From positions 1 to 33,591 of the forward strand of contig JBPCOJ010000077.1 of assembly GCA_051000345.1 (NCBI GenBank): a stretch of DNA of 33,591 bases, written 5' to 3'. This DNA comes from JBHENC01 sp051000345 (GTDB lineage: Bacteria; Acidobacteriota; Blastocatellia; Pyrinomonadales; Pyrinomonadaceae). Under the pieces are notes generated by a model that saw only the letters and a program-made list of their open reading frames with translations, had not been told where the DNA came from and made no database searches. Shown here in pieces: positions 24,100 through 33,424 of the stretch. Made by a program: the position numbers and the translations under genes. The first letter of the stretch is position 1. Each line of letters starts with the position of its first letter.

Positions 24100-25368
24100 A
24101 TGAGCAAGCAAAAGCGCTGGCGACACGCCCCACGCACGCAAGCGCCGCAACGCGCAAGTGCGTCACAAATTCCGACAAGCGCGACGGAGTTCGATGTCCT
24201 CGTCGAGCGCATCGTGCCGGGCGGAATGGGACTGGCGCACGCCGACGGGCGAACGATCTTCGTCGCGCTCTCCGCAGCGGGCGATCATGTTCGCGTGCGC
24301 GCCGAAAAAACGCGCGGCAAAGTCGTCTTCGCTTCGATCATCGAAGTGCTTGCGCCCTCCGCTGTTCGGGTCGAGCCACCGTGTCCTTACTTCGGGCGGT
24401 GCGGCGGCTGCGATTTTCAACAGTTGAATTACGATGCGCAACTCGAAGCGAAAATCTCCATCGTGCAGGATTGCCTGCGCCGCATCGCGGGAATCGAAAC
24501 GCCCGTCGAAGTTACGATTAAAGCATCGCCGAACGCATGGCATTATCGTTCACGCGCGCAGTGGCAGCATGACCACGCGCATAAAGCTCTCGGCTATTTC
24601 GAGCGCGGCTCGCACAAGGTTTGCGATGTCGTCGAATGTCCCGTGATCGTGCCTGCGCTCCAAGAGTCGCTGGCGAGTTTGCGCGAAGCGATGCGCGGGG
24701 ATGCTTTGCCCGAACACGTCGCGGAGTTTCAAGCAGTAGCGGGCGACGGCGGGATGGTGTCGATTGTTCCGCCCGTCAATGAATCGAAAATTGAAAGAGA
24801 AGCGGCGCGCACGATTGGCGGCTTTCGTTATCGCTTCGACGCGGAAGGCTTTTTTCAGATTAATCATGAACAATTGCCTGCGCTGATCGATGCGGCTTTA
24901 AGCGATTACGGCGGCGAAACTGCCGTCGATCTTTACTGCGGCGTCGGGCTTTTCACCTTGCCGCTAGCAAAACGTTTCAAGCGCGTCATCGGAGTGGAGG
25001 CAAATGATGCGGCGATCAACTACGCGCGGCTCAATCTCAACGCGGCGCAACTCACGAACGCGCAGGCCAAGTGCGCTCGCGTCGGCGAGTGGCTAAAGCA
25101 CAATGCCGCAGCCTTAGCGCCCGTCGATCTGGTCTTGCTCGATCCGCCGCGCGCGGGCGTTGAAGACACTGATGCACTCAATGGTATTCTTGCACTGCGG
25201 CCAAAGCGCATCGCGTATGTTTCCTGCGACCCCGCGACGCTGGCGCGCGACTTGCGCGCTTTTATCGGCGGCGGGTATAGGCTTGATTCCGTCGCGGCGT
25301 TTGACATGTTTCCGCAAACGCACCACGTAGAAACAATCGCGCACCTCTCGTCAACGCGCGAACGATAA
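24100..25368 (+). CDS. rlmD: 23S rRNA (uracil-5-)-methyltransferase, RlmD-type
   Basis: This is a TrmA/RlmD-family SAM-dependent enzyme that makes 5-methyluridine in RNA, most likely in 23S rRNA. An N-terminal TRAM domain (about 28-88) is followed by iron-sulfur cysteines C95, C101 and C104 (CPYFGRCGGC), with C175 or C180 as the fourth. The SAM motif VDLYCGVG is at 276-283, LLDPPRAG at about 347-353, the nucleophile is C376 in YVSCDPATLARD, and E411 is the likely general base. The length of 422 residues is normal. Whether the target is U1939, U747 or a tRNA site cannot be told from sequence alone. Confidence 0.9.
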   Translation: MSKQKRWRHAPRTQAPQRASASQIPTSATEFDVLVERIVPGGMGLAHADGRTIFVALSAAGDHVRVRAEKTRGKVVFASIIEVLAPSAVRVEPPCPYFGRCGGCDFQQLNYDAQLEAKISIVQDCLRRIAGIETPVEVTIKASPNAWHYRSRAQWQHDHAHKALGYFERGSHKVCDVVECPVIVPALQESLASLREAMRGDALPEHVAEFQAVAGDGGMVSIVPPVNESKIEREAARTIGGFRYRFDAEGFFQINHEQLPALIDAALSDYGGETAVDLYCGVGLFTLPLAKRFKRVIGVEANDAAINYARLNLNAAQLTNAQAKCARVGEWLKHNAAALAPVDLVLLDPPRAGVEDTDALNGILALRPKRIAYVSCDPATLARDLRAFIGGGYRLDSVAAFDMFPQTHHVETIAHLSSTRER

Positions 25369-25450
25369 AACTTCGATCAGGTTATTGATTTCGCGTAAGG
25401 CGTTTTCGATAGCGGTTTGCTTTTCGCTGGCAAGACTTCACGGCAATTTT

Positions 25451-28198
25451 ATGCGCGCGGTTCCTCATACATCTTCCTGCGCACGTTATCCGTTAATCGC
25501 TCCGGCGTGTCTGTTCGCGTGCGGGATTCTGGCGGCGCAGTTCGTTGCCGCCGGACTTCTAATCGCGTGCCTATCGTGCGGATTGTTTCTCTTTGTGCTT
25601 GCCTTGGCGTGCTTTGCTTCGGGCAAAGAAACGCTCGCTTTGTTCGTCGTCGCGCTGGCTTTTTTTTGCGCGGGAATGACGATGCGGCTGGTGGAGAAAA
25701 GGAATCACTCGCTCGCCGGAAGCGTCGGGCAGTTGTACGAAGACGGCGCGTTAATATCCGGCGAGCCTGTCGAAGTGACGGGCGTGTTGGGAAGCGCGCC
25801 GGAAGCTGCGCCGGATGGATTTTATTTGACGCTGCGCGTCGAAAAATTGAGGTGGAGAAACCATGAGCGAACAACGCGCGGCGCTGTGCAGCTTATCGCG
25901 GCGGTGCATGATGCGGAGCGGTTACAGGCCTATGAGCAGCTTGAATTAAGGTACGGCGCGCGCGTGCGAGTGATGACGACGTTGCGCCGCGAGGAGAGAT
26001 TTCGCAATCCCGGTGTGGCTTCGGCGATTGAAGCGCTTGAGCGGCGCGGCTTCGACGCCACTGGAATTATCAAGAGTCCGCTATTGATTGAACGATTAGA
26101 TGACGAACGCGTGTTTCTGCCGCTTGCGTTGCTTTACGAATGGCGGCAACGGCTGCTCGGAGAAATTGACAAAAACTTTTCAGCGGAAACGGCGGGCGTG
26201 CTCGAAGCGGCTTTGCTCGGCAATCGCAACACGATTTCAAGCGCGACGGCGGAACGCTTTCGCGCGGGCGGAACTTTTCATGTGCTGGTAATTAGCGGTT
26301 TGCACATCAGCTTTCTAGGCTTCCTTGCCTTCAGTTTGGCGAGGCGCGTCACGAAACGGCGCGGCTGGCAGTTTGCTTCGACGGTGATGCTTCTATGGTC
26401 GTATGCGCTGGCAGTCGGCGCGGGTGCGTCCGTCGTGCGCGCGGCTTTGATGTTCACGTTGGTTGCGCTCGCGCCCGTGCTCAATCGCCGCATCGAAACA
26501 TTCAATTCGCTCGGCTTTGCGGTCTTAGCGTTGCTCGTCTGGCGGCCTGCGGATTTATTCGATCCGTCGTTTCAATTAACGTTCCTTTCGGTGCTTTCCA
26601 TCGCCGCGCTCGCGTGGCCTGTGCTCGAAAAATTACAAGCCGTCGGAGCGTGGCGTTTATCGCGTGAGACGCCGTATCCGCCACTATGCCCGCGCTGGTG
26701 GCGTGTGCTTGGTGAAGCGCTCTTTTGGAGCGAGCGCGCTTGGCTTGTGGAAACAAAACGCGCGAGCTTCCGCTGCAAGTTATACAAGACCCCGCTCGCG
26801 GCTCGCTTGGAGCGGTGGCATATACAGCGCGTGCTGCGCTATGCGTTCGGCGCGGTCATCGTATCGGCGAGCGTGCAAATAGGAATGCTGCCGCTGCTCA
26901 TACTTTATTTTCACAGGCTCTCGTTTGCTTCACTCATACTGAACATCGTCGTCGGATTGTTGATGGCGGCGGAATCCTTGATCGCGCTCGCGGCATTGAT
27001 CGTCGCGCAAGCGAGCGGATTCCTTGCCGCGCCGCTTTTCTTTCTCGCGGAAAAGTTGAATTGGTCGATGGCGCACAGCGTCGATCCGCTCGTGAGCGCG
27101 CACGCCGCATACGCGCGTTTGCCGGAATACACGGGCTGGCTGTCAGGCATCTACGGAATATATTATGTGCCGCTCGGAATTTTGATTTTCGCGTTCGTCG
27201 CTTGGAATCCGCTGCGGCGCGGCGACTCGAACGAAGTTGCAAAAGCACATTGGCGGGCGCGTTCGACGATGCCACTTCTTGCCGTCGCCGCTTTTGTTTT
27301 AACGCTTGTTGTCATAGTCGCGCATCCTTTGAGCGCATCCCGTCCTGACGGAAAACTGCGCATCGATTTTCTGGATGTCGGGCAGGGCGACGCGGCGCTT
27401 ATGACGATGCCGGACGGGACGACTTTGCTGATTGACGCGGGCGGAAGACCGAGCATCGGAGCAGGCGCGCGAATCTTCGATGAAGAAGACACGGACGAGC
27501 CTTTCGAGCGTGACCGGCGCAGCATCGGCGAGAGCGTGGTCTCTGAATACTTATGGTGGCGCGGCCTCGATCACATTGATTACATTCTGCCGACGCACGC
27601 CGACGCCGACCACATCAACGGCTTCAACGATGTCGCGCGCAACTTCAAAGTACGAGCCGCGCTCGTCGCACGCGCGCCCGCCGCAAATTCGGAGTACGCG
27701 CGTTTTGCTTCGACGATGCGGGAATACGGCGTGCCTGTGCAATTTATCGGGCGCGGCGACGTGCTGCGCTTCGGCAACACAACGACTGAAATTCTGTGGC
27801 CTCAGCCGACGATGAACATGAACGCTTCATCGGGGAACAATGATTCCGTAGTGCTGCGCGTGCGCTTCGGCGAGAGAGTTTTTTTGTTGACCGGCGACAT
27901 GGAAAGGGAAGCGGAAGCGTCGCTTGTTGCGGCGCAGGACGATTTGCACTCTGACCTTATTAAGGTTGCGCATCACGGCAGTAAAACTTCGTCAACACAG
28001 GAATTCGTGACAGCCGTGCATCCGAGTTTGGCAGTTGTTTCCGTCGGCCTGACCTCGCCCTTCGGTCATCCCGATCCGAATGTTATGGAGCGATGGCGTG
28101 AAAGCGGCGCGCAAGTTCTGACCATAGGGAAAAGCGGCACGATCACCGTCAGCACGAACGGGCATGACATGAACATCGAAACCTTCGTCAAGCAATGA
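25451..28198 (+). CDS. comEC: DNA-uptake channel protein ComEC/Rec2
   Basis: ComEC is the inner-membrane channel through which single-stranded DNA enters during transformation. Domains in order are: an N-terminal membrane and OB-fold part (DUF4131, about residues 15-190), the multi-helix Competence domain (GTFHVLVISGLHISFLG to about residue 570), and a C-terminal metallo-beta-lactamase-like nuclease domain. That last domain contains FLDVGQGDAALMTMPDGTT, PTHADADHINGF (an HxDxDH motif), LTGDMEREAE and KVAHHGSKTSST. The ATG at 25451 is preferred over a TTG at 25385. It is the largest gene here and follows the RNA methyltransferase by about 80 bp. Confidence 0.94.
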   Translation: MRAVPHTSSCARYPLIAPACLFACGILAAQFVAAGLLIACLSCGLFLFVLALACFASGKETLALFVVALAFFCAGMTMRLVEKRNHSLAGSVGQLYEDGALISGEPVEVTGVLGSAPEAAPDGFYLTLRVEKLRWRNHERTTRGAVQLIAAVHDAERLQAYEQLELRYGARVRVMTTLRREERFRNPGVASAIEALERRGFDATGIIKSPLLIERLDDERVFLPLALLYEWRQRLLGEIDKNFSAETAGVLEAALLGNRNTISSATAERFRAGGTFHVLVISGLHISFLGFLAFSLARRVTKRRGWQFASTVMLLWSYALAVGAGASVVRAALMFTLVALAPVLNRRIETFNSLGFAVLALLVWRPADLFDPSFQLTFLSVLSIAALAWPVLEKLQAVGAWRLSRETPYPPLCPRWWRVLGEALFWSERAWLVETKRASFRCKLYKTPLAARLERWHIQRVLRYAFGAVIVSASVQIGMLPLLILYFHRLSFASLILNIVVGLLMAAESLIALAALIVAQASGFLAAPLFFLAEKLNWSMAHSVDPLVSAHAAYARLPEYTGWLSGIYGIYYVPLGILIFAFVAWNPLRRGDSNEVAKAHWRARSTMPLLAVAAFVLTLVVIVAHPLSASRPDGKLRIDFLDVGQGDAALMTMPDGTTLLIDAGGRPSIGAGARIFDEEDTDEPFERDRRSIGESVVSEYLWWRGLDHIDYILPTHADADHINGFNDVARNFKVRAALVARAPAANSEYARFASTMREYGVPVQFIGRGDVLRFGNTTTEILWPQPTMNMNASSGNNDSVVLRVRFGERVFLLTGDMEREAEASLVAAQDDLHSDLIKVAHHGSKTSSTQEFVTAVHPSLAVVSVGLTSPFGHPDPNVMERWRESGAQVLTIGKSGTITVSTNGHDMNIETFVKQ

Positions 28199-28548
28199 AC
28201 TTGAAATAAACTCGTAAAACGATTCTCCGCACGAAATGGTATCGAGCGCGCACCATCTCGCATAGAAATTTGTTGCTGCGCATTCAGAATCAAATCTAAA
28301 ATCTCTCTGTTAAATTGCTCTGCCGATTGTTTGTTTGAAGTGAGGCACATGCTTTGCTCCCGCGCTCGATTACCAATCGCACGAAGCTTTAAGATCGATT
28401 CCTACTTGCTCTGGAATCGATCCACCTCGAAACTGATTCTCGTGCAGTTCGGGCTTTCTTCCGGGCGCGCGTTTGTTTTCGCATCTCTTCCGTCGCGCAT
28501 CCCGAAAAACATTTCGTTGCCAACCAATCACGGAAAGGATTTCGCATT
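28199..28548. other. Gene-free region before the FecR gene, with a perfect inverted repeat
   Basis: About 350 bp without a credible gene. It contains a perfect 10-bp inverted repeat (28393-28402 and 28413-28422; arms GATCGATTCC and its complement, 10-nt loop), which could be an operator or an RNA hairpin. It has no T-tract and is not a standard terminator. No ComEC terminator and no strong promoter were recognised. Confidence 0.5.
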
Positions 28549-30726
28549 ATGCGTGTCTTCAAAAATCCAACGCCCGCGCTGCTCATCGCCGCGTTGCTGC
28601 TTGCCGCTATCGCTTCCTCCTTCAACTCGAATAACTCAAATGTCCGCGCTGCCGTTATCAAAACTGCTGTCGCCGATGCCGACGATGACGTTAAGACTTA
28701 CACGGACGAGTACGACGTGACGGCGCGTGTCGTGCGCGTCAGTTTGCTGCGCGGCGATGTGCAGTTGCTGCGCGCCGGTATAAATACACGTTGGGAGCGC
28801 GCGACGCTGAATCTACCGCTCGTCGAAGGCGACACGCTTACGACGGGACACGATGCGCATGTCGAGATTCAAGTCGATGCGCGAAATTTTGTGCGCGTCG
28901 GCGAAGATGCGTCGCTGCGCCTCGTGACGCTGCGCGACGAAGGCATCGCGTTCAGTCTCGAAGCGGGAACGGCAAGCGTGAGGCTCGCGCGCTTTGATCG
29001 TGACAAAGAATATTTCGAGATGGACGGGCCGAAGACGACTGTTGCGGCAGAGCGGACGGGACTTTATCGCATGGACGTTTCGCCGAACGGCAACGTGCGT
29101 GTCACCGTGCGCGACAACGGGCAGGCACGTATTTATTCGGACACGTCCGGCTTTACCTTGCGCGACGGCAAAACGGCGCAGCTCATCACGAACGGCGCGG
29201 AAGCGGGCGATTGGGATTTGTCTGCCGCAGCATCGCGCGACTCTTGGGACGATTGGACAAACACGCGTGAGCGTTATCTGGCGTCGCGGCTTCGTTATGA
29301 AAATCGTGATCGCTATTATGACCGCGACGTGTGGGGCGCGGAAGAATTAGATGCTTACGGGGACTGGGTTTACGCGAATGATTACGGTTGGATATGGCGT
29401 CCGCGCGTGACTGTGGTGAACAATTATTATAATTGGGTACCGTATCGTTACGGGCATTGGCGCTGGTGCTCGCCGTATGGCTGGACGTGGATTGCGGATG
29501 AAGAATGGGGCTGGGCGCCGTATCACTACGGGCGCTGGGTCAACTACGATAACTATTGGTGCTGGGTGCCGCACGCGTGCCGTAATTGCGGGCGCAGTTG
29601 GTGGCGTCCGGCGCTCGTCGCCTTTGTTTATCTGCCGACTTCCTACGGTGAAAATGTCGCTTGGTATCCGCTCGGCTACAATCAGCATGATCCGCGCGGG
29701 CGTTATTACAAGCAGCCTGTGAGAGATTCCTTGACGCCTTTGCGCGCAGGTGAGATTGCCGATTTGCAACGCATCAATCCCGCATATCAAAGAGCCGTGA
29801 CGACTTTGCCCGCGCGTGATTTCGGCGCAGGCACGGGACGCGCGCAACCCGCCACGCCGGAATTAGCACGCCGCGCAGCGACGGCTGATCCCGTGCGCGG
29901 ACGCTTGCCGATTGCTCCGGTTAATAATGATGCGAACAACACTGGAAGCATCTCCGGGCGCACGCGCGCGGGCGGAACGGGCATCGGCGCGGGCGTCGGT
30001 GCAAAGGGCGAACGCATGGCGCGTCCGGCGATGATGGACGCCGCGCGCTTGCCTGAAAGACAAATGGGCGCGGGCGCGCGTCAGCCCGGCGTCGCGCTCG
30101 ATGATGAACTACGGCGCGCGCGTGTCTATCGCGGGCGTGATCCGCGCGCGAGCGTTTCCGATGCCGTTAATGTAAACGGACTTCCGCGAGCAAGCGATAC
30201 GGGCGTGGTTGCGCGCCCCGACAATCCGAAAAGCCAGCGCTCAATCGAACGCCGCCGCATCGAGAATGAAAATGCCGGAAGTAGTGAGCCGTCTGTTCTT
30301 CGCCCGGCGCGTCCGCGAAGCCCCGATCCGCAAGAGGAACGTTCTGCGAGGCCGGGTGTGACGCGCGAAACGCCGGATGAGGTCAGGGAACAAATGCCGC
30401 GACGCGAGCAGCCCGAAAGAAGAGAGCGAAGACCTGTGCCGCGCCCGCAGCCGGAACAAAACGCGCCGTCAGCGCCACCGTTTGAACGTTCCGCACCACC
30501 AGCCGAACGCGCTACGCCGCCGCCTCGCTCCGAGCCGCCTGCGGAAAGACACGAACGCCCATCCGCGCCGCCGCCTTCGGCTCTCGAACCGTCCCGCCCC
30601 GTCGAACGAGAGCGCCCGCCTGCTGCGCCGCCCGCTCGTGAACAACGCGCCGAGCCACGCGAAGCACCGGCGGCGCGTCCGGCACGCAGCGAGCCTGCGC
30701 GTCCTGAACAGCGCGATCAATCCTGA
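28549..30726 (+). CDS. Exported FecR-domain protein with Trp/Tyr-rich module and disordered tail
   Basis: After a signal peptide (LLIAALLLAAIASSF) comes a FecR-like beta domain (residues about 58-205; GDVQLLRAGINTRW, LVEGDTLTTGHDAHVEIQV, SLEAGTASVRLARF). A segment at about 260-370 is very rich in Trp and Tyr with repeated YGxW units (YGDWVYANDYGWIWRP, YRYGHWRWCSPYGWTW, EEWGWAPYHYGRW). This matches the DUF6600-type pattern. The last 300 residues are Pro/Arg/Glu-rich and probably disordered. GGAAAGGA precedes the ATG. It is likely a periplasmic or outer-envelope protein, not a sigma regulator, since there is no cytoplasmic domain. The VWFA gene follows by 28 bp. Confidence 0.87.
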   Translation: MRVFKNPTPALLIAALLLAAIASSFNSNNSNVRAAVIKTAVADADDDVKTYTDEYDVTARVVRVSLLRGDVQLLRAGINTRWERATLNLPLVEGDTLTTGHDAHVEIQVDARNFVRVGEDASLRLVTLRDEGIAFSLEAGTASVRLARFDRDKEYFEMDGPKTTVAAERTGLYRMDVSPNGNVRVTVRDNGQARIYSDTSGFTLRDGKTAQLITNGAEAGDWDLSAAASRDSWDDWTNTRERYLASRLRYENRDRYYDRDVWGAEELDAYGDWVYANDYGWIWRPRVTVVNNYYNWVPYRYGHWRWCSPYGWTWIADEEWGWAPYHYGRWVNYDNYWCWVPHACRNCGRSWWRPALVAFVYLPTSYGENVAWYPLGYNQHDPRGRYYKQPVRDSLTPLRAGEIADLQRINPAYQRAVTTLPARDFGAGTGRAQPATPELARRAATADPVRGRLPIAPVNNDANNTGSISGRTRAGGTGIGAGVGAKGERMARPAMMDAARLPERQMGAGARQPGVALDDELRRARVYRGRDPRASVSDAVNVNGLPRASDTGVVARPDNPKSQRSIERRRIENENAGSSEPSVLRPARPRSPDPQEERSARPGVTRETPDEVREQMPRREQPERRERRPVPRPQPEQNAPSAPPFERSAPPAERATPPPRSEPPAERHERPSAPPPSALEPSRPVERERPPAAPPAREQRAEPREAPAARPARSEPARPEQRDQS

Positions 30727-30754
30727 AGTAATATCAGCGGGAAGGACGATAAAA

Positions 30755-31762
30755 ATGAATCGCACGCCGAAACGATCCATGCGCTCGCTGATGATGATAA
30801 TGCTGTTCGTTGCTGCAATGGTTTCAAACCTTGCGGCTACGGCAGTATGTCAGGAGAAAAGCGCTTCCGATGAAGTCATCACCATCAATTCCGATCTGGT
30901 GTTGGTCGATGCAGAAGTTATTGATAAAAAAACGCGGCGGCGAATCGGCAATCTCAAGCGCGAGGATTTCGTTTTGTATGATGACGGCGTCAAGCAGGAC
31001 ATCACGTATTTCAGCCAGGACAAACTGCCGCTCTCCACCGTGCTGCTGCTGGATTTGAGCAATAGCGTCAAACCGATTATCGAGCAGATCAGCAATGGCG
31101 CGCTCGATGCTTTGCAGCATCTCAAGCCGGAAGATGAAGTGGCGCTGATGGCCTTCGCCGATAAGGTGGAACTCGTGCAGGACTTCACGCGCGACAGGCA
31201 ACTCATGTCCGGGAAAATAGCCGGTGTCGGGAAAACAGCGGACGTGGGGCAGGGAACATGGCTTAACGAAGCGGTTTACAAAGCGGCGCGCCAAATGCCG
31301 AATGCTTCTAATCCTGCGAGCCGTCGCGTCATCATCGTCGTGACGGACAACATCGCCTTTTCTCCAAAAGGAGAGGAAGGAAAAAAAACATTCGCGGAGT
31401 TATTTGAAACAGGCAGCGTCGTCGCCGGTTTGATTGTTCGCGGAGGATTCGGCAAGGCCTTCAACATTCTTTCTCTAGGACAATTGCACGGCCTTAACCC
31501 CTACGCAGAGCGAACCGGCGGCGAGATAATGAACGCGGATAAAAAGGAAGTCGAAACGAAGCTGGCCGAATTAATCGATCACCTACGCACGCGCTATAGC
31601 TTCGGCTACAGACCTTCGAGCGCCATTGTACCCGGCGCGTTTCATCACCTCGAAGTCAAACTTCTTGCGCCTACTGTCACCGCGCAGAAAGACAAGCTAA
31701 AGGTTCGCGTCAAAGAAGGCTACTACGCGCAAAAGCGCCATGCTGAACAACGCGGGAATTAA
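30755..31762 (+). CDS. VWFA-related protein of acidobacterial type
   Basis: A signal peptide (SLMMIMLFVAAMVSNLAATA) is followed by an Ig-like beta part (INSDLVLVDAEVIDKKTRR, LKREDFVLYDDGVKQDI) and a von Willebrand factor A domain. The MIDAS metal motif DxSxS is seen as DLSNS in STVLLLDLSNSVK. The late block RYSFGYRPS is typical of the acidobacterial VWFA-related family (TIGR03436-like). GGAAGGA about 9 nt before the ATG fixes the start; the frame continues upstream to 30377 only because of overlapping composition with the FecR gene. It likely binds ligands outside the cell, but the partner is unknown. Confidence 0.9.
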   Translation: MNRTPKRSMRSLMMIMLFVAAMVSNLAATAVCQEKSASDEVITINSDLVLVDAEVIDKKTRRRIGNLKREDFVLYDDGVKQDITYFSQDKLPLSTVLLLDLSNSVKPIIEQISNGALDALQHLKPEDEVALMAFADKVELVQDFTRDRQLMSGKIAGVGKTADVGQGTWLNEAVYKAARQMPNASNPASRRVIIVVTDNIAFSPKGEEGKKTFAELFETGSVVAGLIVRGGFGKAFNILSLGQLHGLNPYAERTGGEIMNADKKEVETKLAELIDHLRTRYSFGYRPSSAIVPGAFHHLEVKLLAPTVTAQKDKLKVRVKEGYYAQKRHAEQRGN

Positions 31763-31897
31763 GCGGGGCGGGCAAAAAAAGATAAGCCGTAAGCAGCAAA
31801 GTTGCTCGACAAGCGGGCTATCCGATGCTCTGCTCCAATGACCTGTTATGCGCTTGGGTGGGAGAAAGAATTTATTGCAGATTATTCAATTTGCTGA

Positions 31898-32452
31898 TTA
31901 CTCGATGTGCCGTTTATTCATCGAATCGAGATGCTTCGTCGTGCGTTCGGTAACGCTCGGCGGCGTGGCTGGCTGCTGAAGACGCAGTGTCGATAATTCG
32001 CCGGTTGTTTTAGCGGGCAAAGCTTTTTCCCGCTCGCTGGCAGGCAAGGAATCCGGCTGGTAAATCGATAAATCGTTTTTGGCGCGCGGCTCGATTTTTT
32101 CCTCGCGGCTCTTTTTAGCAAAACTTCGCCGGTATCTTCCGTATTCCAGCAAGGATGAGATAAGCAGGAAACAGCCTGACAAAATCATTAACCACACATA
32201 TCCAGAACTTGATTTAAGACTAATTAAGCCGCCAAGCAGGAACATCGAACCCATCGCACCGCCGACAATCGCGCCTTCAGCGGCGTTCGGTTGCGCGCTC
32301 TCCAAATAATCATCGTACTTACGCACGAGAGTCATGTGCCAACTCTCTCGCTTTGTTAAAGCGTGCGACACGAGCCGTAAATCTTCGCCGCAGCCGCGAC
32401 AGAATTTTACGGACTCATCGTTATTTTGTGTTCCGCATTTAGGGCAATACAT
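31898..32452 (-). CDS. Zinc-ribbon protein with two membrane helices
   Basis: The N terminus is a zinc ribbon with two CxxC pairs (MYCPKCGTQNNDESVKFCRGC). Two hydrophobic helices follow, at about residues 62-80 (AIVGGAMGSMFLLGGLISL) and 84-101 (YVWLMILSGCFLLISSLL). A charged, probably disordered tail with no known motif completes it. Such proteins are common in Acidobacteriota with no set function. The length is 184 residues. It faces the VWFA gene in a convergent arrangement. Confidence 0.8.
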   Translation of the reverse strand: MYCPKCGTQNNDESVKFCRGCGEDLRLVSHALTKRESWHMTLVRKYDDYLESAQPNAAEGAIVGGAMGSMFLLGGLISLKSSSGYVWLMILSGCFLLISSLLEYGRYRRSFAKKSREEKIEPRAKNDLSIYQPDSLPASEREKALPAKTTGELSTLRLQQPATPPSVTERTTKHLDSMNKRHIE

Positions 32453-32570
32453 AGGAATGACTTAAGCCGACGAGATTAGACAGACCTTTTACGTTGCAGC
32501 AGTTTAGTTTGTTCCATTGAATAATTGCCTGCCATTGATATAAACGCTAATAGAATGAACCGCGCAATAA

Positions 32571-33413
32571 CTAATTTCCCTGCGGCAATTGATTGTACCC
32601 GAAGCTTCGCAGGATGGATTGGCCTTCTTCGCTCGTTACAAAATCCGCGAACGAGCGCGCCGCCGCCTGCTTGCCGGAAGCGCGCACGATGCCTAGTGCC
32701 TGATCGATTGGTTGATGCAATCGTTCATCGACGGCGATGATGCGCTCCGCAGGTTCCTGCCTCACGAGCGCCAGCGGCACAAACGCAGCGTCGGCGTTGC
32801 CCGTCGCCGCATACTGCTTTGCCTGCGTGACGCTTTGTCCGTAAACGACTTTCGGCTCGACGAGTGTCCACACATTCAAGGCGCGCAACGCTTCGACGGC
32901 GGCGCGCCCGTAAGGAGCGACGTCCGGCTTCGCCACAGCAATGCGTGCCGCGTCCGCGCGCTTGAGGTCTTCAATGCGGCGGATCGGCGCGGGCTGATGA
33001 TGTTCATTCAAGGGAACCCACAGCACCAGACGCCCGCGCGCATAAAGCTTTTGCGTTCCTTGCGTCAAAAGATTTTTTCGCTCTAACTCCGCGACGTGCT
33101 CGACATCTGCGGCGGCGAAGACATCGAAGGGCGCGCCGTTTTCGATCTGCTTCGCAAGGTCAGCCGTCGCGCCGAAACTGAAACGCACGCGCATCCCCGT
33201 CTTCTTCGTCCAACTCTCGCCTAATGAAGCGAACGCATCCGTCAGATTCGCGGCGGCGGCGACAATTATCTCGTCCGGCGGAGTCTGTGTATGCCTCTCA
33301 TTGCGCGTCGAACAAGCGTTGACGACGAGCAGGAAAAGTATCGCAGCGACGGCAACGCAGGATTTCGCTGTTGACGAAAATTTATGTGCGCGAAACATTG
33401 TTCGTAAGAGCAT
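32571..33413 (-). CDS. modA: Molybdate-binding lipoprotein ModA
   Basis: This is the substrate-binding component of the ModABC importer. A signal peptide with a lipobox (LVVNAC, Cys34) anchors it. The ModA core is clear: IIVAAAANLTDAFASLGESW, RFSFGATADLAKQIENGAPFDVFAAAD, ARGRLVLWVP, and AVAKPDVAPYGRAAVEAL, then YAATGNADAAFVPLAL. The length of 280 residues is normal. It is 11 bp downstream of the ComEA-like gene, so the two may be co-transcribed. modB lies 12 kb away. Molybdate or tungstate could be the ligand. Confidence 0.95.
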   Translation of the reverse strand: MLLRTMFRAHKFSSTAKSCVAVAAILFLLVVNACSTRNERHTQTPPDEIIVAAAANLTDAFASLGESWTKKTGMRVRFSFGATADLAKQIENGAPFDVFAAADVEHVAELERKNLLTQGTQKLYARGRLVLWVPLNEHHQPAPIRRIEDLKRADAARIAVAKPDVAPYGRAAVEALRALNVWTLVEPKVVYGQSVTQAKQYAATGNADAAFVPLALVRQEPAERIIAVDERLHQPIDQALGIVRASGKQAAARSFADFVTSEEGQSILRSFGYNQLPQGN

Positions 33414-33424
33414 GGCAGATTCAG

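Noticed and set aside
30377..30754. Upstream extension of the VWFA reading frame
   Set aside because: It overlaps the FecR coding region in another frame; the ATG at 30755 has a good ribosome-binding site and signal peptide.
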